Source of the DNA: Kitasatospora indigofera
Lineage (GTDB): Bacteria; Actinomycetota; Actinomycetes; Streptomycetales; Streptomycetaceae
DNA length: 52,330 bases
Reading direction: 5' to 3'
NCBI RefSeq assembly: GCF_014655955.1
Contig: NZ_BNBO01000061.1
Span: 1-52,330, forward strand
Part shown: positions 30,569 through 38,267 of the stretch, piece after piece
Layout of the letters: every line of letters begins with the position of its first letter
Position numbering within the stretch: position 1 is the stretch's first letter
The notes under the pieces: model-generated
Database searches by the model: none
What the model saw: the letters and a program-made list of their open reading frames with translations, nothing else
Told to the model about the DNA's origin: nothing
Translations under genes and position numbers: made by a program

Positions 30569-30611
30569 CGTCGCCATCCATGCCCGACGTCCGACCGACC
30601 GGGAGCACGCC

Positions 30612-31019
30612 GTGAGCTACAAGATCGAGAAGACCGACGCCGAGTGGCGCGAGCAGCTCAGCCCCGCGGAGTACCACGTGCTCCGCGAGGCCGGGACGGA
30701 GCGCCCCTTCGTCGGCGAGTACACCGACACCAAGACCGTCGGCGTCTACGGCTGCCGCGCCTGCGGCGCCGAACTCTTCAGCTCGGAGACCAAGTTCGAC
30801 AGCCACTGCGGATGGCCGTCGTACTACGCCCCGCTCGCCGAGGACCGGGTCCAGTACATCGAGGACACCACCCTCGGCATGCGGCGCGTCGAGGTCCGCT
30901 GCGCCGCCTGCGGCGGCCACCTCGGCCACGTCTTCGAGGGCGAGGGCTACGGGACGCCGACCGACCAGCGCTACTGCATCAACAGCATCTCGCTGACGCT
31001 GAAGCCCGCCGACAGCTGA
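30612..31019 (+). CDS. msrB: peptide-methionine (R)-S-oxide reductase
   Basis: MsrB repairs methionine-R-sulfoxide in proteins. The 135-aa protein has the zinc-binding pairs Cys48/Cys51 (CRAC) and Cys97/Cys100 (CAAC), and the catalytic Cys122 in RYCINSIS. Cys66 (DSHCGWPSYY) sits where many MsrB enzymes carry the resolving cysteine. The GTG at 30612 follows a GGGAG site. No terminator separates it from murC, so the two may be co-transcribed; the pairing is common in streptomycetes. Confidence 0.95.
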   Translation: MSYKIEKTDAEWREQLSPAEYHVLREAGTERPFVGEYTDTKTVGVYGCRACGAELFSSETKFDSHCGWPSYYAPLAEDRVQYIEDTTLGMRRVEVRCAACGGHLGHVFEGEGYGTPTDQRYCINSISLTLKPADS

Positions 31020-31033
31020 CGGCGGCGCACAGG

Positions 31034-31067
31034 GCCCCCGGACGACACCGCCAGGTGTCCCGGGGGC
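31034..31067 (+). terminator. msrB terminator
   Basis: A stem of 8 bp plus 6 bp (31034-31041 with 31060-31067, and 31044-31049 with 31054-31059) with a 2-nt bulge and a 4-nt loop lies 15 bp past the msrB stop. Confidence 0.7.
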
Positions 31068-31131
31068 TCCGTGCTGTCCGCCCCGGCGGGACGGGAGCGG
31101 TCGGTCACCCATCCGGCAGAAGGACTGACAC

Positions 31132-31602
31132 ATGGCCAGGACCGAGTACTACGACGATCCCCACGCACCGGTGCCGAACCGGCTGGTGGTCGCCGCTTCG
31201 GCGGTGGTGACGGACGACGCGGGACGGATCCTGCTCCAACGTCGCTCGGACAACGGCCGCTACGCGCTGCCGGGCGGGACCATGGATCTCGGTGAATCCC
31301 TGCCGGCCACGGCCGTGCGGGAAGTACGTGAGGAGACCGGCCTCGACGTCGAGATCACCGGGCTGGTCGGCACCTACACCGACCCCCGCCACGTGATCGC
31401 GTACGCGGACGGGGAGGTCCGGCAGCAGTTCAACGTCTGCTTCACGGCGCGGGTGACCGGGGGCACTCTGAAGATCTCCGACGAGTCGACCGATCTGCGG
31501 TTCGTCGCGCCGGAGGACATCGACGCCCTGCCGGTGCACCACACCCAGCGGCTCCGGCTGAGGCATTTCCTGGACCGCCGGACCGCCCCCCACCTGGGCT
31601 AG
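31132..31602 (+). CDS. NUDIX hydrolase
   Basis: A 156-aa nucleoside-diphosphate-linked hydrolase. The Nudix box is complete: GGTMDLGESLPATAVREVRE continuing to ETGLD (about residues 48-72), with the metal-binding REVREE core. The N-terminal NRLVVAASAVVTDDAGRILL strand is typical. The substrate cannot be read from sequence. AGAAGGA precedes the ATG. It stands alone between msrB and the secreted peptidoglycan-binding protein. Confidence 0.9.
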   Translation: MARTEYYDDPHAPVPNRLVVAASAVVTDDAGRILLQRRSDNGRYALPGGTMDLGESLPATAVREVREETGLDVEITGLVGTYTDPRHVIAYADGEVRQQFNVCFTARVTGGTLKISDESTDLRFVAPEDIDALPVHHTQRLRLRHFLDRRTAPHLG

Positions 31603-31823
31603 TCCGGTTCGGTGCCGTCGGCCCCGGCCGACGGATCGGGGTCGGACCCGGGCCCGGCCCCCGGGCTCCGCCGGACGACGTGGCCGTCGTCCGGTTCGCC
31701 GATCGCCGGTCCGTCGGGGAAGGGCGGTGCCGTCGGGCCCGCCGGGCCGCGGGACGGCCCCCGGGTGCCGCGGCCGCCGGGGCGGCTCGGCCCCTGCGCC
31801 CCCGGCGGTGGTGTCCGGCTCAT
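31599..31823 (-). CDS. possible small Pro/Gly-rich hypothetical protein
   Basis: A 74-aa frame of disordered Pro/Gly/Arg residues starts at an ATG (31821-31823) preceded on the minus strand by GGGAGG at a good distance. That ribosome site is the only reason to list it. It overlaps the last 4 bp of the NUDIX gene on the other strand and contains the candidate hairpin at 31615-31634, so it may be spurious. Confidence 0.3.
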   Translation of the reverse strand: MSRTPPPGAQGPSRPGGRGTRGPSRGPAGPTAPPFPDGPAIGEPDDGHVVRRSPGAGPGSDPDPSAGADGTEPD

Positions 31824-31986
31824 CGATGTGCCTCCCTGCTGGCGCGGCCTGTCCGGCCATCCTGGCCCATCAGGCGGCCGCGGCGGGCGTGCCGGGGCGT
31901 TGGCGGGCGGTTGGCGGCCCGTTGGAGCCCTGTTGGCGGGGGCCTGGAGGATCGTCCCGTCAGTTACCGAGGAAAGGTACGCGGAG
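31603..31986. other. intergenic region between NUDIX and peptidoglycan-binding genes
   Basis: The 384 bp hold a NUDIX-proximal hairpin, one doubtful small minus-strand frame, and in the last 60 bp presumably the promoter and AGGAAAGG-type ribosome site of the secreted protein. I see no RNA gene. Confidence 0.4.
31615..31634 (+). terminator. NUDIX gene terminator
   Basis: Perfect 9-bp arms (31615-31623 and 31626-31634) form a tight hairpin 12 bp past the NUDIX stop codon. Confidence 0.5.
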
Positions 31987-32412
31987 ATGATGAAGAAGTT
32001 CGTGACCCGGCTGGGGCTCACGGCGGGGGTGGCCGCACTGGCGCTCGGCGGGGTGAGCGGCACCGCGCAGGCGACGCCGGGCGCCGCCTACGTCGGCCCG
32101 GGCTACCCCAACAACCCGCACGCGGTGTGGTGCGTGCAGCACCTGATGAACGACGTGTCCCGGCAGTACGGCCAGCCCACGGTCGACGAGGACGGCGTCT
32201 GGGGCCCGAAGACCTTCGCCGCGGTGAAGACGTTCCAGAACCGGTTCTGGGCCACCTCCTCGAACGGGGCCGACGGCATCGTGGGCCCGACCACCGGTGA
32301 GTACCTGCTCTCCTACGGCGACGCCTACTACGGTCGCGGCAACTACTGCTTCTGGTACCTCCCCTCGCCGGACGCGACCTTCCTGCCGGTGGCGGGCACC
32401 CGCCTCGACTGA
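31987..32412 (+). CDS. secreted peptidoglycan-binding domain protein
   Basis: The 141-aa product has a Sec signal peptide (MMKKFVTRLGL then a hydrophobic core, cleavage likely after AQA near residue 29). A PG_binding_1-like helical domain follows (about 45-105) with DEDGVWGPKTFAAVKTFQNRF and NGADGIVGPTTGEYL. No catalytic domain is attached, so it probably binds cell wall without cutting it. Two mature cysteines (WCVQHL and NYCFWY) could pair. The second in-frame ATG (MKK) is an alternative start. Confidence 0.87.
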   Translation: MMKKFVTRLGLTAGVAALALGGVSGTAQATPGAAYVGPGYPNNPHAVWCVQHLMNDVSRQYGQPTVDEDGVWGPKTFAAVKTFQNRFWATSSNGADGIVGPTTGEYLLSYGDAYYGRGNYCFWYLPSPDATFLPVAGTRLD

Positions 32413-32501
32413 CGCCGGCCGCCACTTCGCGGGGAGTGGCGGGCGGCCGTGCCGGGGGTGATCCCCGGACGGTGAACCCGGACGTCGGGGCAGCCCGACG
32501 G

Positions 32502-32537
32502 GACAGCAGCCGCAGGCCCATGCCTGCGGCTGCTGTC
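32502..32537. terminator. bidirectional terminator
   Basis: Perfect 16-bp arms (32502-32517 and 32522-32537) with a 4-nt loop lie between the convergent secreted-protein gene and MOSC gene. A weaker hairpin precedes it near 32416-32445. Confidence 0.85.
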
Positions 32538-32561
32538 GTACCCGGGCCGCCCGAGGTGCCG

Positions 32562-33428
32562 TCAGAACCGGACGGTGTCCCCCGCCCGGACCCGGCCGGG
32601 CCGCAGCACCTGGGCGTACACCCCGGCGCAGGGCTCCGGCGGCCGCCCCGGCAGGGCCGGGACGCGGTTGTGCACGGCCGGCGTCCGCAGGGCGTCAGCG
32701 TCCCGGGGCAGGTCGCCGTGCGCGAGGGTGGGGACCGCGCAGCGGGGGGTGGAGGCCATCACCCGCAGCACGAGCCGGTCGCCGATCCGCAGGTCACGGC
32801 CGACCCACCGGTGCTCGACGAATCCCGTCCCGGGGGTGTCGATCACCAGGTTGGGGCGGTAGCGCTCCACCTCGGCGACGCCGCGCGGGCCGAGGGCCGC
32901 CAGCCGCCCCAGGGTGGAGGTGGTCAGCAGGTGGACGGGGGCGAAGTCGAAGAACGTCCCCGGCGGGGCCGCCGAGCCGAACCGGACGACGTCGGCCGCC
33001 ACCTCGGCCGCCGGGCCCTGTACCAGGACCTCTTCGGGCCGGGAGCGGTCCAGCTCGGCCCCCTCCGGCGGCCGGTCGATGAGGGTGACGGGCCGGCCGA
33101 GGATCGCGGAGAGCGCGTCGTCGACGCCGGCCCCGGTGCTGAGCAGGGTCTGGCCGGCCGGGCCGGTGATCCGCGTGGCCGGGCCGTCCAGGACGGCCGC
33201 GCAGGTGAGCAGGGAGCGCCAGAGGCGGGGGTTCTTGGCGCTGGCGACCATGCCGGTCTCCCGGTCCAGCAGGGCGAGGCGGCGGTCACCGGCGAGCCCG
33301 CGGCCGGTGACCTCGGCGGCGGGGATCCGCTCACCGAGCATCGACTTGACGGGGTAGCGCCACAGCGCGCCGACCGTGCCGACCGGGGCGGCCGGCGTCG
33401 GGGCGGCCGGCGTCGGGGCGGCCGCCAC
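32562..33428 (-). CDS. MOSC domain protein
   Basis: MOSC proteins bind molybdenum cofactor or transfer sulfur. The 288-aa protein has a MOSC N-terminal barrel (GALWRYPVKSMLGERI, about 19-35) and a C-terminal MOSC domain with the conserved cysteine in STPRCAVPTLAHGDLPRD and RPNLVIDT. An Ala/Pro repeat (TPAAP twice) makes up the first 15 residues and may be non-essential. The GTG start lies 3 bp after the aldo/keto reductase stop, so the two form an operon. Confidence 0.88.
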   Translation of the reverse strand: MAAAPTPAAPTPAAPVGTVGALWRYPVKSMLGERIPAAEVTGRGLAGDRRLALLDRETGMVASAKNPRLWRSLLTCAAVLDGPATRITGPAGQTLLSTGAGVDDALSAILGRPVTLIDRPPEGAELDRSRPEEVLVQGPAAEVAADVVRFGSAAPPGTFFDFAPVHLLTTSTLGRLAALGPRGVAEVERYRPNLVIDTPGTGFVEHRWVGRDLRIGDRLVLRVMASTPRCAVPTLAHGDLPRDADALRTPAVHNRVPALPGRPPEPCAGVYAQVLRPGRVRAGDTVRF

Positions 33429-33431
33429 CGG

Positions 33432-34346
33432 TCAGGCCCCGCGCCGGTGGAGGGCGTCCAGCAGGGCCAGGTCGTCCGCGGTCAGGCGCAGGGCGCCGGC
33501 GGCGACGTTGGCGGCCAGGTGGTCCGGGTTGCCGGTGCCGGGGATGGCCAGCACGTGCGGGCCCCGGTGCAGCGTCCAGGCCAGCCGGATCTGGGCGGGC
33601 GTCGCGTCGTGGGCGCGGGCGACGGCCAGCACCTCCTCGGCCTCGGCGCCGGTGGCGCCGCCCTCCCGGCCGGCCGCGGCGATCGAGTAGAACGGCACGA
33701 AGGCCACGCCCTGCTCGCCGCAGGTGCGCAGGAACTCGTCGTGCTCGGGGCGCATCCCGATGCCGTAGAGGTTCTGCACGCACACCACGGGAGCGATGGC
33801 CCGGGCCTCCGCCAGATGCCCGGGCTGGATGTTGGAGAGGCCCAGGTGGCGGATGAGTCCGGCGTCGCGCAGGTCGGCGAGGGCACCGAAGCGCTCGGCG
33901 ATCGAGTCGGTGCCGAGGATCCGCAGGTTGACCACGTCGAGGTGGTCGCGGCCGAGCTGGCGCAGGTTCTCCTCGACCTGGGCGCGCAGCTCCGCCGGGG
34001 TGGCGGCGTGCCGGCTCCAGTCGCCCGCGGGCCCGCGGGCCGGGCCGACCTTGGTGGTGATCACCAGGTCGTCCGGGTAGGGGCCGCCCAGGGCGCTGTT
34101 GATCAGCTCGTTGGCGGAGCGCAGCGACGAGAAGTAGAAGGCGGCGGTGTCGATGTGGTTGACGCCCAGCTCGACGGCGCGGCGCAGCACGCCGACGGCC
34201 CGGCCGCGGTCGCTGGGGGTGGCGCCGGGGGCGAAGGCCGCGCCGGTCTGGGTCAGGCGCATCGCGCCGAAGCCGATCCGGTTGACCGTCAGGTCACCGA
34301 GTTTCCAGGTGCCCGAGGCGGCCGCGGTGATGGTCTCGTTCGTCAT
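33432..34346 (-). CDS. aldo/keto reductase
   Basis: An NADPH-type (alpha/beta)8 oxidoreductase of about 304 aa. The catalytic Asp/Tyr are in VNHIDTAAFY, the Lys in VITTKVG and the His region in RDHLDVVNLR. IPGTGNPDHL marks the C-terminal cofactor region. The ATG at 34346 gives MTNETITAA; three further in-frame ATGs to 34361 are possible, and none has a convincing ribosome site. The substrate is unknown. The MOSC gene follows directly. Confidence 0.88.
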   Translation of the reverse strand: MTNETITAAASGTWKLGDLTVNRIGFGAMRLTQTGAAFAPGATPSDRGRAVGVLRRAVELGVNHIDTAAFYFSSLRSANELINSALGGPYPDDLVITTKVGPARGPAGDWSRHAATPAELRAQVEENLRQLGRDHLDVVNLRILGTDSIAERFGALADLRDAGLIRHLGLSNIQPGHLAEARAIAPVVCVQNLYGIGMRPEHDEFLRTCGEQGVAFVPFYSIAAAGREGGATGAEAEEVLAVARAHDATPAQIRLAWTLHRGPHVLAIPGTGNPDHLAANVAAGALRLTADDLALLDALHRRGA

Positions 34347-34423
34347 GCGGAGCATCATCATCGGGACGCGGCCCGGCCGCCATGGAATAAGGTCCGGCGG
34401 ACCGCCGGACCGACGGGGAGGAG

Positions 34424-34497
34424 CAGGGGCGACAGGATTCGAACCTGCGACATGCGGTTTTGGAGACCGCCGCTCTGGCCAACTGAGCTACGCCCCT
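34424..34497 (-). tRNA. tRNA-Trp (CCA)
   Basis: A full cloverleaf reads on the minus strand. The acceptor stem AGGGGCG pairs with CGCCCCT, followed by discriminator G. The D-arm is TAGCTCAGTTGG, the anticodon loop CTCCAAA gives anticodon CCA, and the T-loop is GGTTCGAATCC. The 3' CCA is not encoded. It lies alone between an aldo/keto reductase and a GNAT gene. As I recall, the usual streptomycete site is near secE-nusG, so this may be a second copy or a relocated one. Confidence 0.97.
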
Positions 34498-34575
34498 CGG
34501 TGGGTGGCCCCAGCCTGCCGTACCGCGCCGGGCGGGCGCAACGCCATTTGCGGCGCCCCGCCCGCCCGGCGGGCG

Positions 34576-35502
34576 TCAGGCCGTCAGCTGCTTGACGAAC
34601 TTCCGCTCGCTCGCGCAGCGTCGGTAGCCGAGCCGCTCGTTGATCGCGAGCATCGGGGCGTTGGTGGCGTCGTTGTTGGTGAAGGCCTCGGTCAGGCCGG
34701 CGGCCCGGGCCAGGTGCAGGGAGCGGACCTTGGCCAGGGTGGCCAGGCCGCGGCCGCGGAACTCCCGGCGGCAGGCGGTGAAGGCCGACCAGTAGCGGGT
34801 TTCCCGGTCGGTGTGCGCGGCGCTGAAGGCGGCCGGGGTGCCGTCGACGAGGGCCACCACGGTGAGGTCGCGGTCCAGGTCGGGGCGGGACCAGACGCCG
34901 TCCAGCCAGTCCTGGTAGTCGGCCCGGTCGATGTCGACCTCGCCGGGTTCGTCCCGCCCGGCGTCCGCGTCGACGACGAACAGCGGGTACGGGTCGTCCC
35001 GGTAGTCGGCGGCCGTCCGCAGCTCGACGCCGGCCGGGACATCCGGCACGGGCGGCAGCGGGGCGGTGAGGTCGCGGCGGGCGAAGTGCGCGACCCGGCC
35101 CTCGCGGTAGCCGCGCCCGGCGGCGAAGGCGCGGGCCTCGGGCACGTCGTCGACCCAGCTGTGCACCTCGGTCGCGCCGTGCTCGGCGAGGTGCCGCTCG
35201 GCGGCGGCCAGCAGCGCGGTGAAGGCGCCCCGGCGGCGGAACCCGGGGAGCACGCTGCCGTTGGCGTACGCGATGCCCTCGGCGCTGGTGTCGGTCACCC
35301 GCGCGCAGCGGACGCTGCCGACCACCCGGCCGTCGATCTCGGCCACGAAGGTGCGGTAGTGCTGGGCGGCCGGCAGGTGCTCCGGCAGCCAGGCGAAGAC
35401 CTCGGCGGTGAGGACGAGGTGCGGGCGGCCCGCGCGGTGGGCGGCGGCGGCCGCCTCGGCGTCGGCTGGGGTGAAGTCACGGATCGTCAGAGTCATAGGC
35501 AT
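34576..35502 (-). CDS. tandem GNAT-domain acetyltransferase
   Basis: The 308-aa protein contains two GNAT folds. The first acetyl-CoA motif is in LPGFRRRGAFTALLAAAERH (about 85-105) and the second in RREFRGRGLATLAKVRSLHL (about 235-255). The second is followed by NNDATNAPMLAINERLGY, typical of the C-terminal half. The substrate is unknown. A TAACCT element lies 4 bp before the first ATG, which suggests a leaderless message. MTLTI, two codons later, is an alternative start. Confidence 0.88.
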   Translation of the reverse strand: MPMTLTIRDFTPADAEAAAAAHRAGRPHLVLTAEVFAWLPEHLPAAQHYRTFVAEIDGRVVGSVRCARVTDTSAEGIAYANGSVLPGFRRRGAFTALLAAAERHLAEHGATEVHSWVDDVPEARAFAAGRGYREGRVAHFARRDLTAPLPPVPDVPAGVELRTAADYRDDPYPLFVVDADAGRDEPGEVDIDRADYQDWLDGVWSRPDLDRDLTVVALVDGTPAAFSAAHTDRETRYWSAFTACRREFRGRGLATLAKVRSLHLARAAGLTEAFTNNDATNAPMLAINERLGYRRCASERKFVKQLTA

Positions 35503-35803
35503 GTCAGGTTAGCCGGGCGGCCGTCCGTACGCCTCCCGGTTTTTCCGCCGTGCCCATGGCGTTCTCGCAGGTCAGACGGGCGGGGCACCCGTCGGGCCCG
35601 GCGGCGGCGCAGCCATATGCTCAAGTAATGCTCTGAGAATCCCGGTCGAGGCTTGGCAGCGGCCCCGGCCGGGGACATCCTCAGCAGCAGGCGGGGCCGA
35701 AGCCCCGCGGAACCTGCTCCCCACCGGCCCGACGGCCGCCCGGCGACGAAGCCCGCGACCCGTCCGGCACCCTTTCCGCAAGCCCTCCGAAGGGGGCGCA
35801 CCC
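35503..35803. other. promoter region of the MNIO locus
   Basis: This 301-bp gap has no gene. It contains a short AT-rich island (35614-35640, around ATATGCTCAAGTAATGCTC) that stands out from the GC background and may hold the MNIO-locus promoter or a regulator site. CGAAGGGGGCG at the end supplies the ribosome site. Confidence 0.4.
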
Positions 35804-36640
35804 ATGACCACCCCTGCAACGACCCTGCCCCGGCTCGGTGTCGGCCTCGGCTGGCGCACCGAGATCGACACCGTCGTGGAACGGCTGCCCGGCCTGGACT
35901 GGGTCGAGGTGGTCGCCGAGAACCTCTGCGCCGGCCACCTGCCCGAGTCGCTGCGGCTGCTGCGCGAACGCGGCGTCACCGTCGTCCCGCACGGCGTCTC
36001 GCTCGGCCTCGGCGGCGCCGGCCTGCCCGAGCCGGCCCGGCTCGCCCGGCTCGCCGAGGCGGCCCGGGCGCTGGGATCGCCGCTGGTCACCGAGCACCTG
36101 GCGTTCGTCCGGGCCGGCGGCCTGGAGGCCGGCCACCTGCTGCCGGTGCCGCGCTCGCGGGACTCGCTGCGGGTGATCGCCGAGAACGTCCGGATCGCCC
36201 AGGACCAGCTGCCGGTGCCGCTGGCGCTGGAGAACATCGCGGCCCAGCTGGCCTGGCCCGAGGACGAGCTGACCGAGGGGCAGTTCCTGGCCGAACTGGT
36301 CGAGCGGACGGGCGTGCGGCTGCTGATCGACGTCGCCAACCTGCACACCAACCGGGTCAACCTCGGGGTCGACCCGGCCGCCGAGCTGGACCGGCTGCCG
36401 CTGGAGGCGATCGCCTACGTGCACGTGGCGGGCGGGCGGCTGGTCGACGGGATCTGGCACGACACCCACGCCCACCCCGTCACCGGGCCGGTGCTGGAGG
36501 TGCTCGCCGAGCTGTGCTCCCGGGTGTCGCCGCCCGGGGTGCTGCTGGAGCGGGACGGCAACTTCCCGTCGCCCGCCGAACTGGGCGGCGAACTGGACGC
36601 GATCCGCCGGGTGCTGGAGGGGGTGCCGCAGCATGTCTGA
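35804..36640 (+). CDS. DUF692/MNIO-family multinuclear iron-dependent oxidative enzyme
   Basis: Relatives of MbnB modify cysteines or other residues of ribosomal peptides with a di- or tri-iron centre in a TIM barrel. The 278-aa protein keeps the family ligands: Glu39/Asn40, His63 (PHGVSLGLGG), His98 (TEHLAF), Glu143 (LALENI), Asp176 and His181 (DVANLHTN), His207 (YVHVAGG), Asp220/His222/His224 (HDTHAHPV) and Glu249 (LLERDGN). It overlaps the next gene by 8 bp. The candidate substrate is the Cys-rich tail two genes downstream. Confidence 0.93.
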   Translation: MTTPATTLPRLGVGLGWRTEIDTVVERLPGLDWVEVVAENLCAGHLPESLRLLRERGVTVVPHGVSLGLGGAGLPEPARLARLAEAARALGSPLVTEHLAFVRAGGLEAGHLLPVPRSRDSLRVIAENVRIAQDQLPVPLALENIAAQLAWPEDELTEGQFLAELVERTGVRLLIDVANLHTNRVNLGVDPAAELDRLPLEAIAYVHVAGGRLVDGIWHDTHAHPVTGPVLEVLAELCSRVSPPGVLLERDGNFPSPAELGGELDAIRRVLEGVPQHV

Positions 36641-37100
36641 GGGACTGGAGTACCTGGCCCGCGGCGCGGACGCGGAGCTGGTGCTGGCGCGGGCCGCACT
36701 GGCCCGGCGGCAGGGCGCGCTGCTGGCGGCCCTGGTCGCCGGCGGCCCGCCGCCACCGGGCTTCGACCCGGAGCAGGTCCGCGCCCAGGCGACCGGGCTG
36801 GCCGCCAAGCGGCGCGACACCGTCGCGAAGGTGGTGCCGGAGCTGCCGCAGCTCCTCGGGCCGGCCTTCGGCCCGCTGTTCCTGCGGTACGCGCGGCAGC
36901 GGCCGCAGGACGGCGGCTACCGGGCCGACGGGAACGCCTTCGCCCGGTGGGCCCTCGCGGACGAGGCCGGCGACCCGCTCGGCCCCGAGCACCGCCGGGC
37001 CCTCGAAGGCTGGCTCGCGCCGGCGGGGACGCGGGTGCCCGCGCAGCGCTCCGGTCCGCTGGACCGGCTGCGCCGGGCGCTGCGCCCGCAGCAGGACTGA
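36633..37100 (+). CDS. partner protein of the MNIO enzyme
   Basis: A 155-aa mostly helical, Ala/Arg/Leu-rich soluble protein with no catalytic motif that I recognise. The start lies inside the end of the MNIO gene (8-bp overlap), so the two are translationally coupled. By analogy with MbnC and DUF2063-type partners, it may recognise the precursor and present it to the enzyme. The features PPPPGFDPEQVRAQ and GNAFARWALADEAGDPLG may be family markers. The role is inferred from position only. Confidence 0.75.
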   Translation: MSEGLEYLARGADAELVLARAALARRQGALLAALVAGGPPPPGFDPEQVRAQATGLAAKRRDTVAKVVPELPQLLGPAFGPLFLRYARQRPQDGGYRADGNAFARWALADEAGDPLGPEHRRALEGWLAPAGTRVPAQRSGPLDRLRRALRPQQD

Positions 37101-37131
37101 CCGAACCACTCACCACCCGGGGGAACCGCCC

Positions 37132-38154
37132 ATGTGGCACACCACGCACCTCACCGTCCTCACCGTGCTGCTGATCGCCGCCGGCCTGTCCACCGTCGTG
37201 ACCTTCGTCGCGGCCCGGCGCCGGTCCGACCCGGCCGACCTGCCCGGCACCGGGATCCCGCTGCTGGACGCCGCCTTCCTGGCCGGCGGGCCCGGCCGGG
37301 TGGTCGACACCGTGCTGGTCCGGATGCACCAGGAGGGCCGGGTGATCGTCTCGCGCGGCGGGCTGGTCACCGTCACGTCCAACACCGCGTACGACGAGGT
37401 GGAGGCCGCGCTACTGGTGGCGGCCGGCGACCTGCGCCAGCGCGACCTGCCCGGCCTGCGCCGGGCGGTGATGACCTCCGACGCCGTCCAGCGGATCGGC
37501 GACCGGCTCGCCGCGCACGGGCTGATGCTCGACCCGGCCCTGCTGCGCCGGGCCCGCTCGGCCCGCCGGCTGCTCTGGCTGGTGGTGCTGGCGATCCCGG
37601 TCAGCACGGTCGTCGGCTCGATCCTGGCGGCCGGCCGGCCGGCCGCCGAACGGCCGCTGCTGGGCGGGGCGACGGCGCTGCTGTTCGCCGGCGTCGTGCT
37701 GCTGGTGACCACCCGGCCCGGCCGGGGCCGGATCACCCGGGCGGGCCGGCGCCAGCTCGGGCAGCTGACCGGCACCGGGTGGCGGCCCCGGCACGGCGTG
37801 GGCGTCGCGAGCGGCGCGCTGCTCGGCGTGGTCGCCCTGGAGGGGGTGAACGCCGGCCTGCCGGACGAGGAGCTGCAGGCGGCGATGCTGGCCGCGGCGC
37901 GGCCCGTCCCCGTCCCCGGCCCGTCGTCCTCGTCCGGGTCCAGCTGCAGCTCCGGGCCGGCCAATTGGTGCGGCTCCTCGGACCCGGGCTCCTCCGGCGG
38001 CTCGTCGAGCTGCGGGTCGTCCAGTTGCGGCTCCTCCTCCGGCTGCGGGTCCTCCTCGTCGAGCTGCGGCTCGTCGTCCAGCAGCTGCGGGTCCAGCTCC
38101 AGCAGCTGCGGTTCCTCCTCCAGCTGCGGCGGCGGGTCGAGCTGCGGCTCCTGA
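37132..38154 (+). CDS. TIGR04222-type membrane protein with Ser/Gly/Cys tail (candidate modified precursor)
   Basis: The 340-aa protein has an N-terminal membrane segment (about 8-28) and the TIGR04222 domain, with DAAFLAGGPGRVVDTVLV at 46-63. Two more membrane segments lie near 148-166 and 175-193. The 75-residue tail (266-340) is nearly all Ser, Gly and Cys. All ten cysteines of the protein are in this tail, the later ones in GSSSSSC units. It follows the MNIO enzyme and its partner by 31 bp with no terminator. The tail is the obvious substrate for oxidative cysteine modification; a structural or metal-binding tail that is not modified is the alternative. Confidence 0.85.
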   Translation: MWHTTHLTVLTVLLIAAGLSTVVTFVAARRRSDPADLPGTGIPLLDAAFLAGGPGRVVDTVLVRMHQEGRVIVSRGGLVTVTSNTAYDEVEAALLVAAGDLRQRDLPGLRRAVMTSDAVQRIGDRLAAHGLMLDPALLRRARSARRLLWLVVLAIPVSTVVGSILAAGRPAAERPLLGGATALLFAGVVLLVTTRPGRGRITRAGRRQLGQLTGTGWRPRHGVGVASGALLGVVALEGVNAGLPDEELQAAMLAAARPVPVPGPSSSSGSSCSSGPANWCGSSDPGSSGGSSSCGSSSCGSSSGCGSSSSSCGSSSSSCGSSSSSCGSSSSCGGGSSCGS

Positions 38155-38211
38155 GGCCCGACGGGAGAGCCGGGCGCGGCGGGCTCACCGCCCGCTCACC
38201 CGCCTCACATG

Positions 38212-38267
38212 CGGCCCTCATGACGTGTTCCTACCCTCGGCGGCATGGGACACGATCATGAGGGCCG
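38212..38267. promoter_or_regulatory. inverted repeat spanning the dioxygenase start codon
   Basis: CGGCCCTCATGA (38212-38223) and TCATGAGGGCCG (38256-38267) are exact inverted copies, extended by CGTGT/ACACG with one extra base. The ATG at 38245 is in the loop. It may be an operator dyad or an RNA hairpin that presents or hides the start. Confidence 0.5.

Noticed and set aside
33380..33428. Ala/Pro repeat at the MOSC N-terminus as a separate gene or signal
   Set aside because: It is in frame with the MOSC domain, lacks a hydrophobic core and is best read as a disordered leader.
37922..38151. Repetitive DNA resembling a short repeat array
   Set aside because: It encodes the Ser/Gly/Cys tail in frame, units vary in length and there are no unique spacers, so it is not a CRISPR array or minisatellite independent of coding.
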